This document shows positions 1-6,305 of a DNA stretch of 17,078 nt, piece after piece. Numbering within the stretch: the stretch's first letter is position 1; every line of letters starts with the position of its first letter. The stretch comes from Roseiarcus sp036502965 (lineage in GTDB: Bacteria > Pseudomonadota > Alphaproteobacteria > Rhizobiales > Beijerinckiaceae): assembly GCA_036502965.1 (NCBI GenBank), contig DASXXT010000188.1:1-17078 (forward strand), read 5' to 3'. The position numbers and the translations under genes were made by a program. Under the pieces are notes generated by a model that was not told where the DNA came from, did not search any database, and saw nothing but the letters and a program-made list of their open reading frames with translations.

Positions 1-204
1 CTGGTCGGGGCGGGCCCAGAACGCCCAGTCATGGAACAATTGCGCGCATTCGCGCGGCGTCATTTCCGCGAACAATTGCACGCGCGTGTCGAGATTGAGC
101 TTCAGAAAATCGGAGGCGCGCTTGACCCTGCCGCCCGGAACAGGACGAGGGCGCGCAGGCTCGGCGCGCCGGGCCCGGGCGGGTTGCGCCGCTTCGCCAG
201 TCAT
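1..204 (-). CDS. Large terminase subunit (phage/GTA-like DNA packaging), N-terminal part only
   Basis: Reading the minus strand from an ATG at 204-202 gives an open frame that leaves the window at position 1, so only the first 68 residues are visible. After a basic Ala/Arg/Pro-rich start comes a stretch reading LFHDWAFWARPDQ, which resembles the segment just before the Walker A ATPase motif in large terminases of alphaproteobacterial gene transfer agents and related prophages. The ATPase and nuclease domains lie outside the window. In this family the protein pumps DNA into a preformed capsid. The start codon overlaps the stop of the upstream gene in an ATGA, which implies translational coupling. 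Identity is inferred from a short stretch and from the small-terminase-like neighbour. Confidence 0.65.
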   Translation of the reverse strand, partial: MTGEAAQPARARRAEPARPRPVPGGRVKRASDFLKLNLDTRVQLFAEMTPRECAQLFHDWAFWARPDQ

Positions 205-632
205 TCCGCGGGTTGCTCCGGCTGAAGCCGGTCCGCGATCTCATTGACCTTCTTGAGGAGCCGCGCGCGATCCTCTTCGTCATACTGTTCGGTGGTGCGC
301 TTCGCCTTGGTGAATCCGTGATAGCGGTCGAGCCGGTCGACGATCTTGAGCGCCCGGTCGATCGCCTCGAGGTCGCCGTTCTGGAGCCGGTCGAGGAGCT
401 TGAGGATCATCTGCTCGAGCCGGGCAATCTGCAGCCGGGCGAAGTCTTCGGCCGGCGCGACCCAGCGATTCCGCAGCTCTTGACGCAGGATGCTCTCGGT
501 TCGCTTCCGGGTCAGCCGTTCCGCGGCGCCAATTTCGTCGACCCCAGCGCCGGCGATGAGGGAAGCGAGAATCCGCTGGGCGCGGGTTGCGCTTGAGCGT
601 CTCGATCGAGTCGGGGGGGTCGCATCGGTCAT
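201..632 (-). CDS. Small-terminase-like HTH protein upstream of the large terminase
   Basis: This is a 143-residue protein. Residues about 18-55 (RAQRILASLIAGAGVDEIG onward to ILRQELRNR) read as a helix-turn-helix. The middle is helical, followed by the segment DLEAIDRALKIVDRLDRYHGF and a charged C-terminal helix. The fold plan (N-terminal HTH plus helical oligomerisation region) and the position directly 5' of a large terminase fit a small terminase subunit, which recognises DNA and recruits the motor. Such genes precede the large terminase in many alphaproteobacterial prophage and GTA clusters. The ATG at 632-630 has only a weak GAGG-like ribosome site. The stop overlaps the next start by 4 bases. 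Small terminases diverge fast, so the role is inferred mainly from context. Confidence 0.6.
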   Translation of the reverse strand: MTDATPPTRSRRSSATRAQRILASLIAGAGVDEIGAAERLTRKRTESILRQELRNRWVAPAEDFARLQIARLEQMILKLLDRLQNGDLEAIDRALKIVDRLDRYHGFTKAKRTTEQYDEEDRARLLKKVNEIADRLQPEQPAE

Positions 633-823
633 GGGCGCCTCGAGAAATTATTGAAGGGAAAAGCCCACGCCAGCAAACGCCGTCTCCGGCAGCGCGGTCG
701 AGACGTCTGGCGGTCGGGAAGGTTTGGGAGGGCGGATTTGGCAGAAACGAGAGCGGGCGCCTTCGGACACGAGTCTCGAACTTGCCTTACTATGCCGCGA
801 CGGGCGTCAAAGCGCAAGCTTTT

Positions 824-838
824 GTTCGTGCTTTGTTC
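824..838. promoter_or_regulatory. Candidate LexA (SOS) operator, GTTC-N7-GTTC
   Basis: The sequence holds the direct repeat GTTC, seven bases, GTTC, preceded by TTT and followed by TATAT. This is the operator form described for LexA of Rhizobiales and Rhodobacterales. It lies about 190 bases upstream of the small-terminase-like gene and about 500 bases before corA. Eight fixed bases in two orientations are expected about 0.5 times by chance in a window this size, so the motif alone is not proof. The AT-rich, promoter-like flanks and intergenic location raise the odds. Confidence 0.45.
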
Positions 839-1022
839 TATATGTTGTGTCTGACCGCAAATTAGTCTTGCAAGATCAATTCCTTGCGCGCCGACTTCGG
901 CGCCATGCGTGATGCGCGTTCGGTTCCGGTCGCGGGGGCATGCGCGGCCAAGCGCATGTTAGACATCGCTTAAACAGAAACAGGGCCTTAAGCGCTATTC
1001 ATAAAGTGAACTGAGAAGATAT

Positions 1023-1178
1023 ATGGATAGTAGTCTGGAAACGCGCACAACCAGAAAATTCAGGAGCGTCAACTCGTTTTCACAATCTTTCCTGAAAATC
1101 TCACCGGACCTCCAAATCTCGAGCCGCCAACCGGCTCGATGGCAATGGTTGAATCGAGTTGCAGAAAAAGAAGGCTAA
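1023..1178 (+). CDS. Possible 51-residue small protein, unrecognised
   Basis: An ATG at 1023 is preceded by a GAGAAG purine run at 1013-1018 with acceptable spacing and opens 51 codons to TAA. The product would be Ser/Arg-rich and basic, with no membrane segment, cysteine pair or motif I recognise. It lies in the less GC-rich stretch, where chance stop codons are commoner than in the flanks, so an open frame this long is mildly notable. It may still be chance. No neighbour forms an obvious operon with it. Confidence 0.2.
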   Translation: MDSSLETRTTRKFRSVNSFSQSFLKISPDLQISSRQPARWQWLNRVAEKEG

Positions 1179-1300
1179 GTCCCTGAAAGCGTTGAGTCGC
1201 ACACAAAAGTGCCGCCTCCCGTTCCGAAGGCCAACGTTGGCGTCCGACGGTCTCATCGCCCAAGCTGGCGACGGGCAGACCGATGAGAATTCATGTAATT

Positions 1301-1330
1301 CCTCCTAAGCGCTTTGGCTGAAGCGGAGGG
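1301..1330 (+). promoter_or_regulatory. Candidate hairpin masking the corA ribosome binding site
   Basis: CCTCC at 1301-1305 is complementary to GGAGG at 1325-1329, the Shine-Dalgarno sequence of corA. Between them GCTT (1311-1314) pairs with AAGC (1321-1324) directly next to the GGAGG, closing a six-base loop and leaving a five-base bulge on the left arm. In the folded form the ribosome site would be hidden. This is read directly from base pairing; a control function is inference. Confidence 0.4.
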
Positions 1331-1336
1331 CGAACC

Positions 1337-2341
1337 GTGCTTATTGTCCACTATGCCGTCAAAACCGGCTCTGGCGCGGAGAAGGCGACGAGTGTCGGGC
1401 TCGAGCGGAAGATTCTTGACCCTGTCGAGCCGATTCCGCCTGGCGCGGTCTGGATCGATATGGTCGAGCCAACCTCCGATGAGGACCAGAAGGTGGAGCG
1501 CTACCTTAGCGCCAAAGTGCCGTCACGCTCCGATCCCGACTTCGCCGAGCCCTCCGAATCGTATTACGCCGAAAATGGCGTACGCTACCTGCACGCCTGC
1601 GTCGTCAGCGAGGGTGAAAATACGCCGGACGTCGCCGGCGTTACCTTCATCCTCGGTCCGAAAGCGCTTGTCACTGTACGCTACGATCCCGGCGAAGCCT
1701 TCGAGCTCTTCGGTCAGAGGCTGGGCAAAATCCCGACGCAAATGCTGCACCCCGACGCGGTGGCGGTCGGTCTTATCAACGCCATTGTTGATCGCTCCGC
1801 CCGCGCGCTGAACAAGGTCGGCGTCGAGCTCGATTCAATCGCGAGCAGGGTATTTCGGGCCAAGGGCGACCAAAGCGCGCGCAGCAAGATCTATTCCACG
1901 ACCCTCGACGCGCTCGGCCGCGAGGACGAGAAGATCTCGAACCTGCGCGAAAGCCTGGTTGAGCTCGAGCGCCTCGTGCTGTTCCTGATGTCTGAAGGGC
2001 GCGCCGCGGACGCGCCGAAGCCGGTTCGCGAGGCGACGAAGGCGGCTTTGCGCGACCTCCAGTCGCTCGAGCAGGATGCGAGCTTCAAGGCGCAGAAGGT
2101 GCAGTTCCTGCTCGACGCGACCCTCGGCTTCATCAACCTCGCGCAGAACGAGATCATCAAGCTGTTCTCCGTGCTGGCGGTCATCTTCATGCCGCCTACG
2201 ATGATCGCCTCGGTCTACGGGATGAATTTCAAGAATATGCCGGAGCTCGACTGGTCGTGGGGTTATCCGGCCGCGGTTGTTCCGATGGTGCTGGTCGCGG
2301 TCGGGCCCTACCTGTTCTTCCGGTGGAAGAAGTGGCTGTGA
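1337..2341 (+). CDS. corA: CorA-family magnesium transporter
   Basis: This 334-residue protein is close to the usual CorA length. It has a cytoplasmic alpha/beta N-terminal domain, then a long helical region (about 150-265), then two C-terminal membrane helices. The signature YGMNF is present, with G295-M296-N297 at the outer end of the first helix, followed by the short acidic loop (NMPELDW) and a Lys-rich end (RWKKWL), all as in the family. CorA forms a pentameric inner-membrane channel for Mg2+ and some other divalent cations. The start is GTG at 1337, supported by GCGGAGGG six bases upstream; no better in-frame start is seen. A CorA-related fragment follows directly. Confidence 0.93.
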   Translation: MLIVHYAVKTGSGAEKATSVGLERKILDPVEPIPPGAVWIDMVEPTSDEDQKVERYLSAKVPSRSDPDFAEPSESYYAENGVRYLHACVVSEGENTPDVAGVTFILGPKALVTVRYDPGEAFELFGQRLGKIPTQMLHPDAVAVGLINAIVDRSARALNKVGVELDSIASRVFRAKGDQSARSKIYSTTLDALGREDEKISNLRESLVELERLVLFLMSEGRAADAPKPVREATKAALRDLQSLEQDASFKAQKVQFLLDATLGFINLAQNEIIKLFSVLAVIFMPPTMIASVYGMNFKNMPELDWSWGYPAAVVPMVLVAVGPYLFFRWKKWL

Positions 2342-2345
2342 GATC

Positions 2346-2900
2346 CATCACGCGAGTCTTCTCGTCGCCGTCGCGGACTCGCTCGGCGAAGCTACGCACC
2401 AAATCGCAGGCCAGCTCGATCAGATCGAGGATCGCGTGCTGTCTGAGACCTTGAGCGACGAAAGCGCCGCGTTGCTGAGGCTCAGGAGAGGCGTATCGCG
2501 CCACGAGCGGCTCATGCAGGCCGCGCACAGCCTGCTCGCGCAACTCGAACAGCACCGCGCGGAGAGCGCCCTCCCGGCTTATCGTGATTTGTGCTTGCGG
2601 GTGAGGCAACGGGTCGGCTCGTTTCATGCGGACCTTCACCTCCAGGCGGAGCGCGCGCGGCTGCTCCAGGAGGAAATGGCGTCCCAGCTGGTTTCCGCCA
2701 CGAACCGCAATCTTTTCGTCTTGACCGTCGTGACGACCCTGCTGCTGCCGCCAGCCTTTGTGACGGGCTTTTTCGGCATGAACACGAAGGGCCTGCCGTT
2801 CAGCGACTCGGACAACGGAACGCTCTATGCGGCTGTTCTCTGCGTTCTCGCGGCTCTCGTCGTCTATCTGCTGATCCGTCGCTACCGCATGCTCGCGTGA
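2346..2900 (+). pseudogene. 5'-truncated CorA/ZntB-like transporter fragment
   Basis: About 185 codons in a different frame from corA encode the C-terminal half of a second CorA-superfamily protein. There is a helical region (ADSLGEATHQIAGQLDQIED and onward), a membrane helix with LLLPPAFVTGFFGMNTKG, the loop GLPFSDSDNG, and a second helix ending in a basic tail. GMNxxGLPF is closer to the ZntB branch than to the upstream CorA. The N-terminal domain of roughly 150 residues is missing: homology starts only a few bases past the corA stop. The only in-frame start before this point is a TTG at 2277 inside corA, and the first in-frame ATG comes about 80 codons later. This is probably a deletion remnant. 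Expression as a short pore-only protein by coupling to corA cannot be excluded. Confidence 0.7.
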
Positions 2901-2921
2901 GGGAGCCGGCAGAACCGAGGG

Positions 2922-4316
2922 TCAGGCCGATCCGACCTGAAACCAGGCTCCCACTCCGGCTGCGCGATGTTCGGGGATCGCCGATTCGAGCGGCCATTTG
3001 CCCGGGTTGTCGGCGACGAATGCGACATGGGCGGTGCGGCCAGGCTGGATGAGGATGGTGTCGCGCCAATAGGGCTCCCAGCCGTCGTCCATCGAGTGCA
3101 GGAGCCGCGCGACGTGGCCCCAGAGCCGGATCGCCTGGACAACCGCCGTCTTGTTGGCGAGCGCAAACACGGCGGGCTGGCCCCGCGGGATCACGTATGC
3201 GGGCTTCGGCGCCCAGTCGACGAAGGTTGCGCCGTTGATCGCAAACGGCGCTGAGCCGCCGCCGCTGATGGCAAAATCGCAACGCCTCGCGGATTCAAGG
3301 GCGATTTCCGCCGGCAGCCGCGGATTGGCGGCGAGCCGCGGCGACTCGGAGCGTGCGTCCATCGGCTCGCCCTCCGAAACGATCGCAATGAACAGGTGGT
3401 CGGCCGCGCCACCGTCGCCGCGCAGGTCGAGGCGGACTCCGGCCCCGAGGTTGCGCGGCATATCGAACATCAATTCGAACCGAGCGCCAGGACCCATCGG
3501 AAACTGGTTGTTGAGAGGTTCGAATGGCTCGCTCGGCTGGCCGTCGACCGCGGTGATGAGGGTTTTTGCGCCGTCGATTGCGATTGTCGCCAGACGCGCG
3601 GTCGCGGCATTGCCGAGACGCAGCCGCACACGCGCGCCGGGCCGGGCTTTGAGCTCCAATGGCGCTGCCGCGCCATTGGCGAAAACGACGCCGTTCTTGC
3701 GCCCGCTTCCCCGGCCGACGGCAGGATCGGCGAAATCGTCCTTGATCCGGCCGCTCGCGTCGACGTTCCAGTCTGACAGCACCACCGCCGCGTCGAAATT
3801 GACGTCCGTAGCCTTTGCCTCGTCCACGATGAACGGTCCGAACAGGCCACGCCCCTGCTGGCCGGGATCGGTCAAGCCCCCATGCGGCAGATAGAGATTG
3901 AAGCCGGAATCTGGGGGGATGAAGCGGATTTCGGCGCTCGCGCCAGGCTTGAACCTTTCTTGGGTGAGGCCGCCAATGCCGGCGGCCGCGTTCGCCGCCC
4001 GTAAGCCCGGAAAGCTCAGCGTCGTCGGCTCGGCCAGCTTGTTGGCGAACTTCAGCCTCAGCTCCTCGCCTTGCCGGAGCCTGATGAGCGGGCCCGGAAT
4101 CTGCCCCGCATAGGCGTAAGCCGCCGCCGGTTCAGCCGGGGGCGAGGCGAGTTGAAGCCTCGCCGGCGCGGCTTCGAAGTTGAGAATGCGCTCAGCCGCC
4201 GGAGCAGGCGCGGCTGCTCGCGCCCGAGCGCCGAGGCGCCATAGGGCTGCCACAAGGCCGCCGCCCAAAACGATGCGGCGGGTGGGAGTCACGCCATTTG
4301 TCTCATTTTGGCGCAT
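2922..4316 (-). CDS. Tat-exported multicopper-oxidase-fold protein lacking copper ligands
   Basis: This is a 464-residue protein. The N-terminus has a twin-arginine motif (TRRIVLGGG, R13-R14), a hydrophobic stretch and an Ala-rich cleavage region near residues 34-40, so the product should be periplasmic. Cupredoxin domains 1 and 3 are recognisable: QIPGPLIRLRQGE (72-84), GRGLFGPFIVDE (155-166), DDGWEPYWRDT (410-420) and VAFVADNPGKW (431-441). At the places where oxidases carry HWHG, HxH, HPxHxHG and HCH the sequence reads SFPG (101-104), LPH (143-145), IRLWGH (396-401) and ESA (444-446). Nearly all type 1, 2 and 3 copper ligands are absent, and the only cysteine (C346) is elsewhere. Laccase activity is therefore unlikely; a structural or binding role, as in FtsP/SufI, is possible. 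A GTG at 4292-4290 is an alternative start. It converges with the transporter fragment, 21 bases away. Confidence 0.8.
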   Translation of the reverse strand: MRQNETNGVTPTRRIVLGGGLVAALWRLGARARAAAPAPAAERILNFEAAPARLQLASPPAEPAAAYAYAGQIPGPLIRLRQGEELRLKFANKLAEPTTLSFPGLRAANAAAGIGGLTQERFKPGASAEIRFIPPDSGFNLYLPHGGLTDPGQQGRGLFGPFIVDEAKATDVNFDAAVVLSDWNVDASGRIKDDFADPAVGRGSGRKNGVVFANGAAAPLELKARPGARVRLRLGNAATARLATIAIDGAKTLITAVDGQPSEPFEPLNNQFPMGPGARFELMFDMPRNLGAGVRLDLRGDGGAADHLFIAIVSEGEPMDARSESPRLAANPRLPAEIALESARRCDFAISGGGSAPFAINGATFVDWAPKPAYVIPRGQPAVFALANKTAVVQAIRLWGHVARLLHSMDDGWEPYWRDTILIQPGRTAHVAFVADNPGKWPLESAIPEHRAAGVGAWFQVGSA

Positions 4317-4370
4317 TGCGCGCGGCGCCGAGAATGCTGCCGAATGATTTGCGGCGAAAAGGGCCTATCC

Positions 4371-4535
4371 ATGCGTAACGTTGCCATATCCCTGGGTTTT
4401 GCCGCCATTTTCATCGCGTTAGGGCGTTTTCTGTTCGCGCCGCTCTTCTTAGCCGAGCGCGCCGACGGCGCAACAGCCATTCTGCTCGCGGCAGGCCTCT
4501 TCACCATCGCCATCGCCGCTGTTGTGCGCAAATGA
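4371..4535 (+). CDS. Small two-helix membrane protein, unknown function
   Basis: This 54-residue frame starts at ATG 4371, with the purine run AAAAGGG (4357-4363) in ribosome-site position. Residues about 4-24 (VAISLGFAAIFIALGRFLFA) and about 34-51 (ATAILLAAGLFTIAIAAVV) are two hydrophobic helices joined by a short polar turn (LAERADG), ending in RK. It should sit in the inner membrane as a hairpin. An earlier in-frame ATG at 4308 lies inside the start of the divergent oxidase-fold gene and would add a Cys/Arg-rich segment out of character, so it was not used. A terminator-like hairpin begins at its stop codon. I do not recognise the family. Confidence 0.6.
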   Translation: MRNVAISLGFAAIFIALGRFLFAPLFLAERADGATAILLAAGLFTIAIAAVVRK

Positions 4536-4566
4536 GCTGACGAGCGTGTCGGCTCCGTATTTTTTT
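4534..4566 (+). terminator. Candidate intrinsic terminator of the small membrane protein gene
   Basis: GAGCTGAC (4534-4541) pairs with GTCGGCTC (4548-4555) through a six-base loop, with one G-U pair. After four bases comes a run of seven T (4560-4566). The stem overlaps the stop codon of the preceding gene. The gap before the T run makes it slightly imperfect. Confidence 0.5.
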
Positions 4567-4635
4567 ATGGCGCAGAGCGGACAAGCTGATATAGAGCGCC
4601 AAAAGCAAATCGGCCTCGTCAAGCCGACGCTTGCG

Positions 4636-4720
4636 GCGGGCGTGGCGGAACTGGTAGACGCGCCGGATTTAGGTTCCGGTGACGAAAGTCGTGGGGGTTC
4701 GAGTCCCTCCGCCCGCACCA
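4636..4720 (+). tRNA. tRNA-Leu (anticodon UAG)
   Basis: The acceptor arms GCGGGCG and CGCCCGC match fully and are followed by A and an encoded CCA. The anticodon stem CCGGA/TCCGG encloses the loop TTTAGGT, giving anticodon TAG, which reads CUA and other CUN leucine codons. A long variable arm (GAC/GTC stem near 4681-4690) is typical of class II tRNA-Leu, and the T arm GGGGGTTCGAGTCCCTC is intact. A GATATAG element at 4588-4594 may be its -10 region; no good -35 is seen. Confidence 0.96.
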
Positions 4721-4748
4721 TTTCCTTCGCGACCGCGAACGCGCCCAA

Positions 4749-4777
4749 TTGACGATCGGTCGATCGGCAAGTATCGG
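4749..4777 (+). promoter_or_regulatory. Candidate housekeeping promoter of tig
   Basis: TTGACG (4749-4754), a spacer of exactly 17 bases and TATCGG (4772-4777) match the alphaproteobacterial sigma-70 pattern. The predicted start of the message is near 4784, about 40 bases before the tig start codon, between the end of tRNA-Leu and tig. Confidence 0.6.
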
Positions 4778-4822
4778 CCAGTCGCGGTCACCGGCCGCGA
4801 TGACCACAAGGCGGAACGCAAG

Positions 4823-6193
4823 ATGCAGGTGACCGAGACGCTTAGCCAAGGACTTAAGCGGGAGTACGACATTTCGTTGCCGGCCAGCGACCTGGCGGCC
4901 AAGCTCAATGGGCAGTTGGAGGACATGAAGGCGAAGGTCCGCATCAAGGGCTTCCGCCCTGGCAAGGTGCCGGTCGAGCATTTGCGTAAGGTTTACGGCA
5001 AGTCGGTGATGGCCGATGTCATGCAAGAAGCCATCGCCAGCGCCAATAAGAAGATCGTCGACGACAACCACCTGCGTCTCGCCCGCGAGCCAAAGGTCGA
5101 GCTCCCGAAAGATCAGGCGGATATTGACGCAGCGCTCGAGGCCCGCGGCGACCTTAACTTCAAGGTCGCGCTTGAGGTGTTGCCGGTGTTCGAGATCGGT
5201 GATTTCTCCCAAATCTCCCTTGAGCGTCTGACGGCGGATGTCGAGCCTGCGGATGTCGAGAATGCGCTTGACCGGCTCGCAGACGACCGCCGCGCTTACA
5301 GCGAAAAGCCGGCGGGCGCGAGGGCCGAAATCCACGACCGCGTCACAATTGATTTCGACGGAACGATTGACGGCGTTCCCTTCGAGGGCGGCGAAGGGAG
5401 GGACATCCGGGTGGCGCTCGGCTCGAACACCTTCCTGCCTGGGTTCGAGGACCAGCTCATCGGCGTCGCCGCAGGTGACAAACGCACGATCCGCGCGACC
5501 TTCCCGGAGGCTTACGCCGTCCGCGCGCTGGCCGGGAAGACGGCCGATTTCGAGGCGACGGTGAAGACCGTCGAAGCGCGCGACCCCTTTTCGCTCGATG
5601 ATGAATTCGCCAAGAGTCTCGGCGCTGAAAGTCTCGACAAGCTTAGGGAGACGATCGGGGACCGGATCGCCGCCGAGTACGCGCGCGCCTCGCGCGACAA
5701 GCTCAAGCGCCAGCTGCTCGATCGGCTCGACCGGCTCTATTCCTTCGAGTTGCCAGAGGGACTGGTCAATCAGGAGTTCAATTCCATCTGGGAACAAGTG
5801 ACCCGCGAGCAGCAGGCCTCAGGCCGTGGCTTCGCCGAGGAGAACACCACGGAAGAGGCGGCGCGGGCCGACTATCGCAAAATCGCCGAACGGCGGGTCC
5901 GCCTCGGGCTCCTGCTGGCCGAGGTCGGAACGAGGGCGGAGGTTAAGGTCTCGGACGAGGAGATGACCCAAGCGCTGGTCGCCCGGGCGCGGTCGTTCCC
6001 GGGCCAGGAAAAGCAGGTCTGGGATTTCTACCGCAACAACAGCCAGGCATTGGCCGAATTGCGCGCTCCGATTTACGAAGAGAAGGTTGTCGACCATATC
6101 CTCGGCCTCGCCAAGGTCGAGGCGCGCAAAGTGACCAGGGAAGAGCTCCTCAAGCCGGTGGATGACGAGCTGCCGAGCGTGCCGCAGGATTGA
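4823..6193 (+). CDS. tig: Trigger factor, ribosome-bound chaperone / peptidyl-prolyl isomerase
   Basis: This 456-residue protein is the usual size for trigger factor. The N-terminal ribosome-docking domain carries the signature GFRPGKVP (43-50), which contacts ribosomal protein uL23 at the exit tunnel in this family. An FKBP-type isomerase domain spans about 165-250 (DRVTIDFDGTIDG and LGSNTFLPGFEDQLIG). The rest is the helical C-terminal domain that forms the arms cradling nascent chains. The ATG at 4823 follows AAGGCGGA at proper spacing. A longer frame runs back into tRNA-Leu and was rejected. It sits 112 bases before clpP, the usual alphaproteobacterial arrangement joining folding and degradation. 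Confidence 0.97.
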   Translation: MQVTETLSQGLKREYDISLPASDLAAKLNGQLEDMKAKVRIKGFRPGKVPVEHLRKVYGKSVMADVMQEAIASANKKIVDDNHLRLAREPKVELPKDQADIDAALEARGDLNFKVALEVLPVFEIGDFSQISLERLTADVEPADVENALDRLADDRRAYSEKPAGARAEIHDRVTIDFDGTIDGVPFEGGEGRDIRVALGSNTFLPGFEDQLIGVAAGDKRTIRATFPEAYAVRALAGKTADFEATVKTVEARDPFSLDDEFAKSLGAESLDKLRETIGDRIAAEYARASRDKLKRQLLDRLDRLYSFELPEGLVNQEFNSIWEQVTREQQASGRGFAEENTTEEAARADYRKIAERRVRLGLLLAEVGTRAEVKVSDEEMTQALVARARSFPGQEKQVWDFYRNNSQALAELRAPIYEEKVVDHILGLAKVEARKVTREELLKPVDDELPSVPQD

Positions 6194-6258
6194 ATGACGA
6201 AGGGCCGACTGGGACCGCCGCCTCTTTTCGGGACGGCCATGGGCGCCTATGTTGCACT

Positions 6259-6275
6259 CGCGGCTGACAGCCGCG
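6259..6275 (+). promoter_or_regulatory. Short perfect hairpin in the clpP leader
   Basis: CGCGGCT and AGCCGCG form a 7-bp stem around the loop GAC, ending about 30 bases before the clpP start codon. No T run follows, so it is not an intrinsic terminator. It could stabilise the message or be an operator; function unknown. Confidence 0.3.
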
Positions 6276-6305
6276 CCGGTTGATCCCGGTGAAGGAAAGG
6301 TTCTG

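Larger units (their letters stand above)
633..1336. other. Gene-poor intergenic region between the packaging genes and corA
   Basis: No convincing long gene lies here. The short frames around 650-910 look like GC-rich shadows. From about 840 to 1300 the DNA is clearly richer in A and T than the flanks, which suggests a different history. It holds a LexA-box candidate at 824-838, a 51-codon frame at 1023-1178, an 8-base inverted repeat (TCTCATCG at 1251-1258, CGATGAGA at 1281-1288) and the hairpin over the corA ribosome site. A 64-codon minus frame (1069-1263) has no recognisable features. Confidence 0.6.

Noticed and set aside
1069..1263. 64-codon minus-strand frame in the low-GC spacer
   Set aside because: No ribosome site or motif seen, and it overlaps the equally unsupported plus-strand 51-codon frame.
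3151..3894. 247-codon plus-strand frame opposite the oxidase-fold gene
   Set aside because: Low-complexity Arg/Ser/Pro-rich translation, antisense to a protein with clear domain motifs.
2922..4316. Annotation as an active laccase or copper-resistance oxidase
   Set aside because: The overall fold matches, but the copper-ligand motifs are missing, so enzymatic naming would mislead.
4679..4822. N-terminal extension of tig reaching into tRNA-Leu
   Set aside because: Trigger factor starts at MQVTETLSQG; the extension overlaps the tRNA and has no ribosome site, while ATG 4823 has one and a promoter lies in between.
4619..5797. 392-codon minus-strand frame across tig and tRNA-Leu
   Set aside because: It is antisense to a clear tig gene and to a tRNA. 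Long mirror frames are expected in GC-rich coding DNA, and the translation shows no family features.
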